In this document: in pieces, positions 43,916 to 52,086 of the stretch
Layout: each line of letters starts with the position of its first letter
How positions within the stretch are numbered: position 1 is the stretch's first letter
DNA from: Dyella humicola
GTDB taxonomy: Bacteria > Pseudomonadota > Gammaproteobacteria > Xanthomonadales > Rhodanobacteraceae
Length of the DNA stretch: 64,000 nucleotides
Direction of reading: 5' to 3'
Assembly: GCF_026283945.1 (NCBI RefSeq)
Contig: NZ_JAPDPC010000004.1
Span: forward strand, 1 to 64,000
The notes under the pieces: generated by a model
Told to the model about the DNA's origin: nothing
Database searches by the model: none
The model's input: only the letters and a program-made list of their open reading frames with translations
Made by a program: the position numbers and the translations under genes

Positions 43916-44896
43916 ATGCGCCTGTCCCGTCTGTTGCTCGTTTGTCTGATGCTTGGACTTGCCCCGCTGCTGTCCGTGCATGCGCAAGAGCAGGTGTCAC
44001 CGTACACGGTGGTGGTTTCGGTGGCCGATACCAGCGATGCGGCGCGAAACAACGCATTCAGCGATGGCCTGGCCCAGGTGCTGGCGCGGACCTCCGGAGG
44101 GCAGGACCTGAGCAGCAAGCCGGGTTATGCCGACGTGCTCAAGGGGGCCGCCGGCATCGTGAAGCAATTTCAGTATCAGCGCGCCGCGACCGGGTTGGCC
44201 TTGCAGGTGACCTTCGATCAGGCCGCGGTCCAGCGGGCCGTGGCCCAGATGGGCGTGGCCAGTGCCGGGTCCAAGCCGCCGGTGCTGCTGGTGGTGCGCG
44301 ACGAGGACGGCAGCGTGCTGACCAAGGACGCGCTGACCGCACTCACCCAGGCGATCGCGGCGCGCGGCTACAGCACGGTGCTGGCGGATCCCGCCAAGAC
44401 CGGCGACACGCCGAATCTCACCAGCGCCGACCCCGAGCAGGTGGCTGCGCTGGCCAGGCAGTACAAGACAGGCTTGATCCTGCTGGGCCAGGTGCACGGC
44501 AACAGCGGTGACTGGGTACTGGTGTCCGGCGGCCCGCAGCAGCGATGGAACAACGACGGCGCGAACGCGGCCGCGGTCCTCACGGACGCCGGCAACGGCC
44601 TGGCAGATCGCCTGGCCAAGCAGCTCAACGTGATTGGTTCGGCCAATATCGACGGCAAGCTGTGGATCTCCGGAATCAATTCGGCCATGGATTACGCGAA
44701 TCTGCTGGCCACGCTGCGCGCCGACCCGGCCGTGCGCCAGGTGACCACGATGAGCGCGCAAAGCGACGGCATGTTGTTCGCCGTCAAGGCCAGCCTGCCG
44801 ATGGATGCGTTGTCCAACAGCCTCGCTGCGGGTGGGCGATTGTTGCGCGGGGACTCGCACAGCGAGGCTGATGCCAGTTTGCGCTGGGTCCACTGA
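43916..44896 (+). CDS. DUF2066 exported protein
   Basis: A 326-residue protein with a signal peptide ([19 protein letters not shown], cleaved near VHAQ). The mature part contains [40 protein letters not shown] and [20 protein letters not shown], as in DUF2066 proteins that sit between purM and perM/hda in many gammaproteobacteria. Function is unknown. GTG 43889 would add nine residues before the signal peptide; ATG 43916 is preferred. It is the first gene of the probable DUF2066-perM-hda operon, with an 89-bp gap to perM. Confidence 0.85.
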   Translation: MRLSRLLLVCLMLGLAPLLSVHAQEQVSPYTVVVSVADTSDAARNNAFSDGLAQVLARTSGGQDLSSKPGYADVLKGAAGIVKQFQYQRAATGLALQVTFDQAAVQRAVAQMGVASAGSKPPVLLVVRDEDGSVLTKDALTALTQAIAARGYSTVLADPAKTGDTPNLTSADPEQVAALARQYKTGLILLGQVHGNSGDWVLVSGGPQQRWNNDGANAAAVLTDAGNGLADRLAKQLNVIGSANIDGKLWISGINSAMDYANLLATLRADPAVRQVTTMSAQSDGMLFAVKASLPMDALSNSLAAGGRLLRGDSHSEADASLRWVH

Positions 44897-44985
44897 GTCA
44901 AGCGAACCGGTAGTGACGTCTTGCGGCGTCGCTCTGGCGATGCCTGCCGGCATGGGTCAAACTGCCTAACCTCATTGGATGAGCC

Positions 44986-46170
44986 ATGTCGATGACACAT
45001 GACACCTCCCGCCGCTGGCAGATGCTCGCGATCAGCGCGGCCATCGTCTATGTGTTCTGGCTGCTGGCGCCGGTGCTGATGCCGTTTGCGTTCGCGGCGA
45101 TGCTGGCCTACATGGGTAATCCATTGGCCGATCGGTTGCAGCGCCTTCGCATGGGACGCACGTTGGCCGTGAGCATCGTATTCACCGGGTTGTTGCTGTT
45201 GACCGTGGGCGCGTTGCTGCTGCTGATTCCATTGATTTCGCGCCAGGTCGACAACCTGGTGCAGAACTTGCCGCGCTACGTGGACTGGGTTCGCGGCACG
45301 GCGCTGCCGTGGGTGCAGGCCACCTTGCACCTGGATCCCCGTGCTTTCGATACCGATCGCCTGATGGCCCAGCTCAAGGACCATATCGGTTCGATTGGCG
45401 GAGTGGCGTCGAGCGTGCTCGGGAAGATCTCCCGTTCGAGCGTGGGCGTGGTGATGTGGCTGACCAACCTCGTGTTGATCCCGGTGGTCGCGTTTTATCT
45501 CTTGCGCGACTGGGATCGCCTGGTGACCTGGATCGATCGCATGCTGCCCCGCTCGATCGAGCCGACCATCCGCCAGCTGGCGCGGGAAGTCGACAGCGTG
45601 CTGGGCGCCTTCGTGCGTGGACAGCTGCTGGTGATGCTGGCGCTGGGCATTTTCTATGGTGCTTCGCTAACCATCATGGGGCTGTCGGTGGGCCCGCTGA
45701 TCGGCATGGTCGCCGGACTGCTCAGCTTCGTTCCGTACCTGGGTTTCATCGTCGGTTTCGGTTCGGCGCTGATTGCCGCCGTGGTGCAGTACGGCGACTG
45801 GAATCATGTGCTGATCGTGATCGGCATCTTCACCGCCGGCCAGCTGCTGGAAGGCTATGTGCTGGTGCCGCGACTGGTGGGCGAAAAAATCGGCCTGCAC
45901 CCGGTGGCCGTGATCTTCGCCGTGCTCGCGGGCGGCTACCTGGCCGGCTTCCTCGGCGTCCTGCTGGCCTTGCCCGCGGCATCGGTGATCCTGGTGCTGT
46001 TGCGTTACCTGGGCGAGCGTTACCGGCAAAGTGACCTGTACATGCAAGACGGCCGTAGTGAACCGGTGCGCACCGAGGTGGATGTCACGGTCGACACGCC
46101 TGATGGCACGGTCGAGACCAGCACGGTCGTCGCTCACGTCGGCGATAAGGACGTAGTACCGCAAAGATGA
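44986..46170 (+). CDS. perM: AI-2E family transporter / PerM-like permease
   Basis: A 394-residue membrane protein with about eight transmembrane helices, including two N-terminal helices (about 12-45), one at 62-85, and a C-terminal block from about 155. Family marks include FVPYLGFIVGFGSALIAAVVQYG and GQLLEGYVLVPRLVGEKIGLHP. Some family members export autoinducer-2 or act as cation antiporters; the substrate here is unknown. The hydrophilic C-terminus (about 355-394) is rich in Val, Thr and Asp. Its last four bases overlap the hda start. Confidence 0.9.
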   Translation: MSMTHDTSRRWQMLAISAAIVYVFWLLAPVLMPFAFAAMLAYMGNPLADRLQRLRMGRTLAVSIVFTGLLLLTVGALLLLIPLISRQVDNLVQNLPRYVDWVRGTALPWVQATLHLDPRAFDTDRLMAQLKDHIGSIGGVASSVLGKISRSSVGVVMWLTNLVLIPVVAFYLLRDWDRLVTWIDRMLPRSIEPTIRQLAREVDSVLGAFVRGQLLVMLALGIFYGASLTIMGLSVGPLIGMVAGLLSFVPYLGFIVGFGSALIAAVVQYGDWNHVLIVIGIFTAGQLLEGYVLVPRLVGEKIGLHPVAVIFAVLAGGYLAGFLGVLLALPAASVILVLLRYLGERYRQSDLYMQDGRSEPVRTEVDVTVDTPDGTVETSTVVAHVGDKDVVPQR

Positions 46171-46853
46171 TTCCGCAGTTGCCGCTCGCCCTGCGTTGGC
46201 CCCGCCGCCAGCGCTTCGAACATTTCCATCCCGGTGCCAACGCCGCAACGCTTGCTGCGGTGGAGCAGCTGGCGCGCACGCCTGGCGCACCGTGGCTCTA
46301 CCTTTGTGGTCCGGTCGGCAGTGGCAAAAGCCATTTGCTGATGGCTGCCTGCCAGGCGGCTGTCGAGGGTGGGCGCACCGTGCAATACCTGCCACTGGCC
46401 AGCTTGCGCGACAAGGCGGCTGCCATCCGCGGCGTGGCTGGCAGCGAGTTCCTGGCGCTGGATGATCTCGGCGCGATCGTGGGCGATCGCGACGCCGAAC
46501 ACGCCCTGTTCGATGTGTACAACCGCGCCAAGGCCGAAGGCGCGGCGTTGCTGTTTGCTGCCGAAGCCTTGCCTTCCCAGTTGGGCCTGGGCCTACCCGA
46601 TCTGCGTTCGCGCCTGGGTGCCTGCCAGCAGGCCTTGCTCAAGCCGCTGGACGATGCCGAGCGCCGCGACGTGCTGCGGCAACAGGCGGCCTCCCGCGGC
46701 ATCGAGCTCGACGACACGGTGCTGGACTGGCTGTTCTCCCGCTATGCGCGCGACCTAGGCGCCCTGCTTGATCTACTCGATCGGCTTGACCAGGCGTCGC
46801 TTGCCGCAAAGCGGCGCATCACCGTGCCGTTTCTGCGTGAATTGCTGAAGTAA
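46167..46853 (+). CDS. hda: DnaA regulatory inactivator Hda
   Basis: A 228-residue AAA+ protein homologous to the DnaA ATPase domain. The N-terminal clamp-binding motif is QLPLAL (residues 4-9). Walker A is GPVGSGKSHLLMAA, Walker B EFLALDDLGAI, and the C-terminal lid helix is LDWLFSRYARDLGALLDLLD. With the sliding clamp, Hda stimulates ATP hydrolysis by DnaA to prevent re-initiation. ATGA overlap with perM. The last 50 codons have a diverged, broken relative at 48454-48627, and the end here is shorter (RELLK) than in that relative. Confidence 0.95.
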   Translation: MIPQLPLALRWPRRQRFEHFHPGANAATLAAVEQLARTPGAPWLYLCGPVGSGKSHLLMAACQAAVEGGRTVQYLPLASLRDKAAAIRGVAGSEFLALDDLGAIVGDRDAEHALFDVYNRAKAEGAALLFAAEALPSQLGLGLPDLRSRLGACQQALLKPLDDAERRDVLRQQAASRGIELDDTVLDWLFSRYARDLGALLDLLDRLDQASLAAKRRITVPFLRELLK

Positions 46854-46906
46854 GTCGTTCGTGGAACGCCGTTGTCAGGTGTGACGACGGCGTATTCCAC
46901 TGGCAT

Positions 46907-46939
46907 AAAAAAACGGGGCCATGGGCCCCGTTTTTTTTT
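46907..46939. terminator. Bidirectional intrinsic terminator (hda / FG-GAP gene 1)
   Basis: ACGGGGCC (46913-46920) and GGCCCCGT (46924-46931) with a three-base loop; seven A upstream on the plus strand and nine T downstream. It serves both hda and the convergent secreted-protein gene. Confidence 0.93.
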
Positions 46940-46944
46940 CGTCG

Positions 46945-48177
46945 TCAGTTCTGCTTGCCTGGACGCACAATGTGCCAGCCAGTCGGAAAGCCAGCCACCT
47001 TGTAGAAGTTGTACGGGGCCGCGCCAGGGTAAGAACCCGTCAAGGTGTAGTTCGCGACGACGAGTCCGCCGTCAGTGCTTGCCCACAGCAGGTCCTGCGA
47101 CGCGGGGCTGCTGTAGTGTCCGGCGGCCACGATCGAATATTGGCCGGGTCCGGGGATGGATATACCCGCCGTATTCGGATAACACTGATTCTGGATGTCC
47201 TGGCACGTCTCGGGAACGCCCGCCTGGTTGAGTATCAACAGGGGCGAATACATCACCTGGGTCTGCACTCCGATGATGGAGGCACCTCCTGTGTAGCCAA
47301 GGAACACCGAATTGAGTGTGTCGGACTGAGGAAGCCAGCGATAGAGGGACGTGGAGGTGTAGTTAGGGTTGCTGACATTGATCCAGTAGATGGCTGGCGT
47401 AGTCTTGTTCGGCGAATCGAATGCGGTATCGATGAACGCGACCTGGAAACCACAGGTTGTGCTGATGATCTTGGTGCTCTTGATCGTATTCCCGTTCATC
47501 AGCCAATAGCCGAATTCACAGGCGTCATCGTTTCCCCAGATCAGGTCGTCAATGCCATCACCGTCGATATCCGCGGCACCGACCAGTTTCCAGCCCGCGG
47601 GATAAGTGCCGACATATTGCGAACTGAAACCCGTGCCTGTGCTGGTCCATAGATACAGGTCGCGGTTGTTGCTGGTCCAGATCAGGTCGGCCTTGAAATC
47701 GCCATTGAAGTCGCCGCTGGCGGCAATCCAATACCCTGGAGTCACTGAGACGGTGCCGCCGACCGTTCGGGGAAGGTATTGGGTGCCGCTTTGCGAGTAC
47801 GGCGAACCCAGTAGCCACCAACCAAACTGGTGGGTCTGATCGTTCATCCACAGAAGTTCGGAAATGCAATCGCCATTGAGATCGTAGGGAATCGGGTGGT
47901 TGTACGTGACACCCTTGCACACGATCTGGGTCGTTTGCGCCGCTACGGTGGCGGCGCGCGGGGCCGCCAACGTCGCTGCTGCCGACTTCACGCACTCGCC
48001 TGCCAGGCACAGTGCCGACTCGGGTGCCGGAAAATTCCGCTGAATGGTCGTCGCGGTATCGTTGTGGCCGCCCATCTCGACGTGTTGGTCGGGCGGATTG
48101 GTAAATGCATGGGCAACGGGCGCGAAGACCCCGGATGCGACGGCCAACACGATGAAGGCACGTAGTGCTTTGGACAT
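46945..48177 (-). CDS. Secreted FG-GAP/VCBS-like repeat protein, paralogue 1
   Basis: A 410-residue exported protein: signal peptide MSKALRAFIVLAVASGVFAP (cleaved near AHA|FT), then a short Ala-rich region and repeats of about 50-60 residues with a calcium-loop-like Asp-rich core (YDLNGDCISELLWMN; GDFNGDFKADLIWTS; ADIDGDGIDDLIWGN) and the recurring phrase FGYWLMNG or similar. This is the FG-GAP/VCBS beta-propeller type; the ligand is unknown. Four to six cysteines could form disulphides. It is a paralogue of the gene at 48740-49969: the first about 90 residues are identical, and the C-terminal part is much less similar. Confidence 0.82.
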   Translation of the reverse strand: MSKALRAFIVLAVASGVFAPVAHAFTNPPDQHVEMGGHNDTATTIQRNFPAPESALCLAGECVKSAAATLAAPRAATVAAQTTQIVCKGVTYNHPIPYDLNGDCISELLWMNDQTHQFGWWLLGSPYSQSGTQYLPRTVGGTVSVTPGYWIAASGDFNGDFKADLIWTSNNRDLYLWTSTGTGFSSQYVGTYPAGWKLVGAADIDGDGIDDLIWGNDDACEFGYWLMNGNTIKSTKIISTTCGFQVAFIDTAFDSPNKTTPAIYWINVSNPNYTSTSLYRWLPQSDTLNSVFLGYTGGASIIGVQTQVMYSPLLILNQAGVPETCQDIQNQCYPNTAGISIPGPGQYSIVAAGHYSSPASQDLLWASTDGGLVVANYTLTGSYPGAAPYNFYKVAGFPTGWHIVRPGKQN

Positions 48178-48318
48178 GACGTTCTTTCCCCCCTCAGAAA
48201 AAGAGCAGTCAGCGACGCGCGCTGAATGGATGACTGGATTTCCCCTGTGTTGCCGGCCGTCGCGCTGGACATCCCATGTGCGGATGGGGCGTGCGAACTG
48301 GTCAGGTGCCGGATAGCC

Positions 48319-48344
48319 ATAAAGGCGCCCAAGGACGCCTTTAT
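48319..48344. promoter_or_regulatory. Conserved hairpin upstream of FG-GAP gene 1
   Basis: ATAAAGGCGCCC and GGACGCCTTTAT pair over 12 positions with one G-T wobble and a two-base loop. The same hairpin, with one base pair fewer at its foot, is at 50108-50131 before the paralogue. It could be a 5'-UTR structure or a terminator for rightward transcription (followed by TACGTT only). Confidence 0.5.
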
Positions 48345-48366
48345 TACGTTCAATGTACGCATAAGT

Positions 48367-48382
48367 AATTGCCTAGGCAATT
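48367..48382. promoter_or_regulatory. 16-bp perfect palindrome upstream of FG-GAP gene 1
   Basis: AATTGCCTAGGCAATT is a perfect palindrome, kept as 14 bp at 50156-50169 in the paralogue upstream region. Its dyad form and position, about 190 bp from the start codon and beyond the hairpin, suggest a binding site for a dimeric regulator. The factor is unknown. Confidence 0.45.
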
Positions 48383-48453
48383 CACGAGTCGCTAGTTATG
48401 GCGGTGTCGCAAAAACATGCGCATCAAAGTCGCCATAGTGCTGTTTTAGCAAC

Positions 48454-48627
48454 ATCATCGAGTTTGACGACACGGTGCTGGACTGGCTGTTCAATCGCTA
48501 TGCGCGAGACCTGGGGGCGCTGCTCGATCTGCTCGACCGCCTCGACCAGGCCTCGCTCGCCGCGCAGCGGTGCATCACCGTGCCGTTCCTGCGTGGTTTC
48601 CTGCGCGAAATCGAGCCAGGCGCCTAG
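48454..48627 (+). pseudogene. hda: 3' fragment of hda (pseudogene)
   Basis: Fifty-eight codons including the stop read ATC-ATC-GAG-TTT-GAC-GAC and match the C-terminal lid of Hda (LDWLFNRYARDLGALLDLLD), ending FLREIEPGA. There is no start codon, Walker motifs or ribosome-binding site, so it cannot make Hda. Compared with 46701-46838 of the intact gene, 17 of the first 46 codons differ and 13 of those changes are synonymous. The fragment ends in a half-arm of the TAGGAGCGC repeat (48628-48638). It marks the left edge of the duplicated unit that carries the second FG-GAP gene. Confidence 0.9.
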
Positions 48628-48669
48628 GCGCTCCTACATAAGGCAAGCCTAAAGAGATGACGGGACCAA

Positions 48670-48698
48670 CAAAAAAGGCGCCCGGGTGGGCGCCTTTG
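48670..48698 (-). terminator. Intrinsic terminator of FG-GAP gene 2
   Basis: GGCGCCC (48677-48683) and GGGCGCC (48688-48694) form a stem; read leftward it is followed by a run of T (the A-run at 48670-48676). It lies 42 bp after the stop of the leftward gene. Read rightward there are only three T. Confidence 0.8.
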
Positions 48699-48739
48699 AT
48701 ACATCCGTTGATCTTCCTCAGGCCATCAGTAGCGCCAGG

Positions 48740-49969
48740 TCAGTTCTGCGCGCCGGGCCTCACGATGTGCCAGCCCGCGGGGTAGCTGCCCACGGTGTAG
48801 AACTGCGAGTAGGTGGTGGTCAGTGCGCTCGGGTTGTATATCTGCGACGAAATGATCAAGTCATTGCTGGCGCTGGTCCACAGGAGATCTTCCGTGGCCA
48901 CATGGCCAGAATAGTGTCCCGCAGCTACGACGGAGTGTCCGGTCGGGGACGGGGCACTGAAAAAGTTAGTGCACGCGGATGGCCCGTCCGAGCAGATCGA
49001 GAGGGCGCCGCTCGAATTGCTGAAGACCAGCGCTGACGCACCGTAGCGCGTTGTGCCTCCAACGTAGGTCAGATCCTGCGGCTGAAAGCCAATAAACGCG
49101 GAATTCAACGTCTGCTGTTGGGGCAGCCAGCGATAGACGCCGTTGGCCGGGAAATTGGGGTTGCTGACGTTGACCCAGTAGATGGCGGGCGTCGTTCCCG
49201 TGTTGGAGTCGAACGCGGTCTCGATGAAATGGATCTGGAAGCCGCAGGTGACCGACATCGCCTTGCTCGACTTCACCGTGTTGCCATTCATCAACCAATA
49301 GCCGTATTCACAGGCCTCGTCGTTTTCCCAGATCAGGTCGTCAATGCCGTCACCGTCGATATCCGCGGCACCGACCAGTTTCCAGCCCGCGGGATACGTG
49401 CCGATATATTGGGAACTGAAACCCGTGCCGGTGCTGGTCCATAGATACAGGTCGCGGTTGTTGCTGGTCCAGACCAGGTCGGCCTTGAAGTCACCGTTGA
49501 AGTCGCCGCTGGCGGCAATCCAGTACCCGGGGGTCACTGACAAGGTTCCGCCAACGGTTCGGGAAAGGTATTGGGTGCCGCTCTGCGTGTACGGAGGGCC
49601 CATCAGCCACCAACCAAATTGGTGGGTCTGGTCGTTCATCCACAAGATATCGGAAACGCAATCGCCATTGAGATCGTAGGGAATCGGGTGGTTGTAGGTG
49701 ACACCCTGGCACACGATCTGGGTCGTTTGCGCCGCTACGGTGGCTGCGCGCGGGGCCGCCAACGTCGCTGCTGCCGACTTCACGCACTCGCCTGCCAGGC
49801 ACAATGCCGACTCGGGTGCCGGAAAATTCCGCTGAATGGTCGTCGCGGTATCGTTGTGGCCGCCCATCTCGACGTGTTGGTCGGGCGGATTGGTAAATGC
49901 ATGGGCAACGGGCGCGAAGACCCCGGATGCGACGGCCAACACGATGAAGGCACGTAGTGCTTTGGACAT
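48740..49969 (-). CDS. Secreted FG-GAP/VCBS-like repeat protein, paralogue 2
   Basis: A 409-residue paralogue of the 46945-48177 product. The signal peptide and first about 90 residues are identical. The middle (about 95-270) is similar with scattered changes (YDLNGDCVSDILWMN; GDFNGDFKADLVWTS; ADIDGDGIDDLIWEN). The C-terminal third is mostly different apart from the AAGHYS and GWHIVRPG motifs. The frame continues to 50065, but MSKALRAF at 49969 is the start, with GGGGGAGAAGAACGTC upstream. The pair seems to have kept one export signal and diversified the exposed part. Function unknown. Confidence 0.82.
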   Translation of the reverse strand: MSKALRAFIVLAVASGVFAPVAHAFTNPPDQHVEMGGHNDTATTIQRNFPAPESALCLAGECVKSAAATLAAPRAATVAAQTTQIVCQGVTYNHPIPYDLNGDCVSDILWMNDQTHQFGWWLMGPPYTQSGTQYLSRTVGGTLSVTPGYWIAASGDFNGDFKADLVWTSNNRDLYLWTSTGTGFSSQYIGTYPAGWKLVGAADIDGDGIDDLIWENDEACEYGYWLMNGNTVKSSKAMSVTCGFQIHFIETAFDSNTGTTPAIYWVNVSNPNFPANGVYRWLPQQQTLNSAFIGFQPQDLTYVGGTTRYGASALVFSNSSGALSICSDGPSACTNFFSAPSPTGHSVVAAGHYSGHVATEDLLWTSASNDLIISSQIYNPSALTTTYSQFYTVGSYPAGWHIVRPGAQN

Positions 49970-50237
49970 GACGTTCTTCTCCCCCTCAGAAAAAGAGCAG
50001 TCAGCGACGAGCGCTGAATGGATGTCTGGATTTCCCCGTGTGCTGCTGGGCGCTGCGCATCGCATGCGCTGGTCACGCGCGCGAGTTGGTCAGGTGCCGG
50101 ATAGCAGTAAAGGCGCCCAAGGACGCCTTTATTACGTTCAATGTACGCGTAAGTAATTGCCTAGGCAATGCACGAATCGCTAGCTATGGCGTGATCGCAA
50201 AAGCATGCGAATCAAGTCGCCATGGTGCTGTTTTAGC
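49970..50237. repeat. Upstream region of FG-GAP gene 2 (second copy)
   Basis: The partner of 48178-48452. It contains the conserved hairpin (50108-50131), the GCCTAGGC palindrome (50156-50169) and an outer inverted repeat, ATGGCG near 50185 and CGCCAT near 50218, which is also present in the first copy (near 48398 and 48431). It ends at GTGCTGTTTTAGC, four bases before the suhB stop. No gene is seen in it. Confidence 0.75.
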
Positions 50238-50241
50238 CAGC

Positions 50242-51045
50242 TCAGGCCTTCAGCAGCGTCGGTGTGGCGTTCGCGCTGAAAGCATCGACCATGGCCTGTG
50301 CCACATGCAGGTTGCCGGCGACGATATTGCCGCTCGCCGGGATGCCGTCGCGGCCGGCGAAATCGCAATAACGACCGCCTGCTTCGCGCACCAGCAGCAC
50401 ACCGGCGGCCATGTCCCAGGGCTTGAGGCCGATCTCGAAAAAGCCGTCGTAGCGGCCTGCAGCCGTATAGGCCAGGTCCAATGCTGCCGAGCCGGAGCGG
50501 CGAATATCCTCGGCCTGGCCGAGGATGGCGCGCGTCATGTCCAGCTGCGGTTGCAGATGGGCGCGCTGACGATAAGGGAAGCCGGTCGCGATCATCGCCC
50601 CGCCCAGGTTCTCGCGCTTGCTGACGCGCATGCGGCGGTCGTTGAGATAGGCGCCATCGCCCTTGCTGGCGGTGAACAGTTCATCCCGCAGCGGGTCGAA
50701 CACCACGGCATAGACCGGTTCGCCCTTGTCGAGCAGCGCAATCGAAACGCTGAAATGCGGGATGCCGCGCAAGTAATTGTGAGTGCCGTCGAGCGGGTCG
50801 ATCACCCATACCAGCGGGCCCTTGCCCGTCGCGCCACTTTCCTCGGCGAGGAAGGCGTGCGTGGGGTAGGCGCGCTTGAGTTCCTTGACGATCTCGGCCT
50901 CGGCCAGGCGATCGACTTCCGAGGCGAAATCCATGCGCTGCTTCTCGACGATATTGAGGCCGTCGATACGGTTCATATAACGCAGGATGATGTTTCCTGC
51001 GGAGCGCGCGGCGCGCACCGCGACGTTAACGGCGGGTCTGGGCAT
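50242..51045 (-). CDS. suhB: Inositol-1-monophosphatase SuhB
   Basis: A 267-residue Mg-dependent phosphatase. Metal-binding motifs are FLAEESG (about 65-71) and WVIDPLDGTHNYLRG (about 80-94), with the third metal Asp in GLKPWDMAAG. In E. coli SuhB also joins the rRNA transcription antitermination complex. Length and motifs are normal. It is divergent from trmJ with 158 bp between starts, the same pairing as in E. coli. The ribosome-binding site is weak; the ATG at 51045 fits the family N-terminus. Confidence 0.95.
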   Translation of the reverse strand: MPRPAVNVAVRAARSAGNIILRYMNRIDGLNIVEKQRMDFASEVDRLAEAEIVKELKRAYPTHAFLAEESGATGKGPLVWVIDPLDGTHNYLRGIPHFSVSIALLDKGEPVYAVVFDPLRDELFTASKGDGAYLNDRRMRVSKRENLGGAMIATGFPYRQRAHLQPQLDMTRAILGQAEDIRRSGSAALDLAYTAAGRYDGFFEIGLKPWDMAAGVLLVREAGGRYCDFAGRDGIPASGNIVAGNLHVAQAMVDAFSANATPTLLKA

Positions 51046-51203
51046 GGCTTCGACTTTGCAAAAGAACGGGGTTTTCGGCCGCGGAGTTTAGCAGAGAAGG
51101 CGGGCGCGGGCGGGCGGCCCGGGGCGGGCCCGCTGGGGGGTGTTTGACAGATCGGCCCACAATTTCCAAGCTTTGCCCCCGTTTTGCTGCGATTTTCCCC
51201 TTC

Positions 51204-51971
51204 ATGACCACCCATAACGACCTTGCCGCACGCATCCGCTACGTACTGGTGCGCACCTCGCACCCGGGCAACATTGGGAGCTCGGCGCGGGCTATGCGCA
51301 CCATGGGGTTTGGGCGTATGGACCTGGTGTTGCCGTCCCGTTTCCCCGATCGGGAGGCCTCGGCGCTGGCGGCTGGCGCCGATGACGTGCTGGAAGGCGC
51401 TGGCATCCATGAGGGTCTGGTCGATGCCTTGGCAGGCACCAGCCTCGCCTTGGGCCTGTCGGCCCGGCGCCGCGGCGTCGACCTGGAGGAAATCTCGCCC
51501 CGCGAGGCCGCCAGCCGCGCGCTGGCCGCTGCTGCGCGCGGCGAGCAGGTGGCCCTGGTCTTCGGCAACGAGCGTACCGGCCTGGAAAACGAAGAGCTGG
51601 CCCGTTGCCACGCCATGGTGCGCATCCCTAGCGTGGATGATTTCAGCTCGCTCAACCTCTCTCAGGCCGTGCAGGTGATGGCCTATGAACTGCGCGTGGC
51701 CTCGCTGGGCGAGGTGGCGGCGCCGGTTCGCGCGGATGCCGAGCTGCCGGCCGATGCGGCCCAGATGGAGCGTTTCTACGAGCACCTCGGCCAGATGCTG
51801 GACGACATCGACTTCCATAAGGGCCGCGCGCCGACCACGATCATGCTGCGTCTGCGCAAGCTGTTCCAGCGTGCGCAGATGGACGAACGCGAACTGCGCG
51901 TGATGCACGGCATCTTTGCCGATGCGCAACGCATGGCGCAGATCGCGAACGACAAGATCAAAGGCGCCTAA
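51204..51971 (+). CDS. trmJ: tRNA (cytidine/uridine-32-2'-O)-methyltransferase TrmJ
   Basis: A 255-residue SPOUT methyltransferase. The N-terminal segment is YVLVRTSHPGNIGSSARAMR, and the knotted SAM site comprises LVFGNERTGLENEEL and IPSVDDFSSLNLSQAVQVMAY. It methylates ribose 32 in the anticodon loop. ATG 51204 gives the usual start (MTTHNDLAARIRY); the frame opens earlier, at 51144, without support. It ends just before a GTCATCCC-type palindrome at 51977. trmJ beside suhB is a conserved gene pair. Confidence 0.95.
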   Translation: MTTHNDLAARIRYVLVRTSHPGNIGSSARAMRTMGFGRMDLVLPSRFPDREASALAAGADDVLEGAGIHEGLVDALAGTSLALGLSARRRGVDLEEISPREAASRALAAAARGEQVALVFGNERTGLENEELARCHAMVRIPSVDDFSSLNLSQAVQVMAYELRVASLGEVAAPVRADAELPADAAQMERFYEHLGQMLDDIDFHKGRAPTTIMLRLRKLFQRAQMDERELRVMHGIFADAQRMAQIANDKIKGA

Positions 51972-51976
51972 GAAGT

Positions 51977-52014
51977 CGTCATCCCAGCGGCTCCCAACAT
52001 CCGCTGGGATGACG
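51977..52014. repeat. Short palindromic repeat (GTCATCCC family)
   Basis: CGTCATCCCAGCGG (51977-51990) and CCGCTGGGATGACG (52001-52014) are perfect 14-bp complements with a ten-base loop. It lies between the convergent trmJ and CNNM-type genes and could act as their shared transcription stop. Confidence 0.85.
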
Positions 52015-52086
52015 AAATAAGATAGTGGGGTCGCAAGGACTTATTCGTTGCGGAGTCTTTGAAAAGACGTTGGTCCCCAGATAGCG

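Larger units (their letters stand above)
48178..48452. repeat. Upstream region of FG-GAP gene 1, duplicated at 49970
   Basis: These 275 bp upstream of the first FG-GAP gene align along most of their length with the 49970-50237 region upstream of the second. The most conserved parts are next to the start codon and from about 48300 to 48448 (through GTGCTGTTTTAGC); the block near 48245-48295 differs. The similarity ends exactly where the hda fragment (this copy) or the suhB 3' end (other copy) begins, marking the duplication boundary. Confidence 0.8.

Noticed and set aside
48398-48652. 84-codon open frame over the hda fragment
   Set aside because: Different frame from the hda-like reading; Ser/Arg-rich and without similarity to anything nearby.
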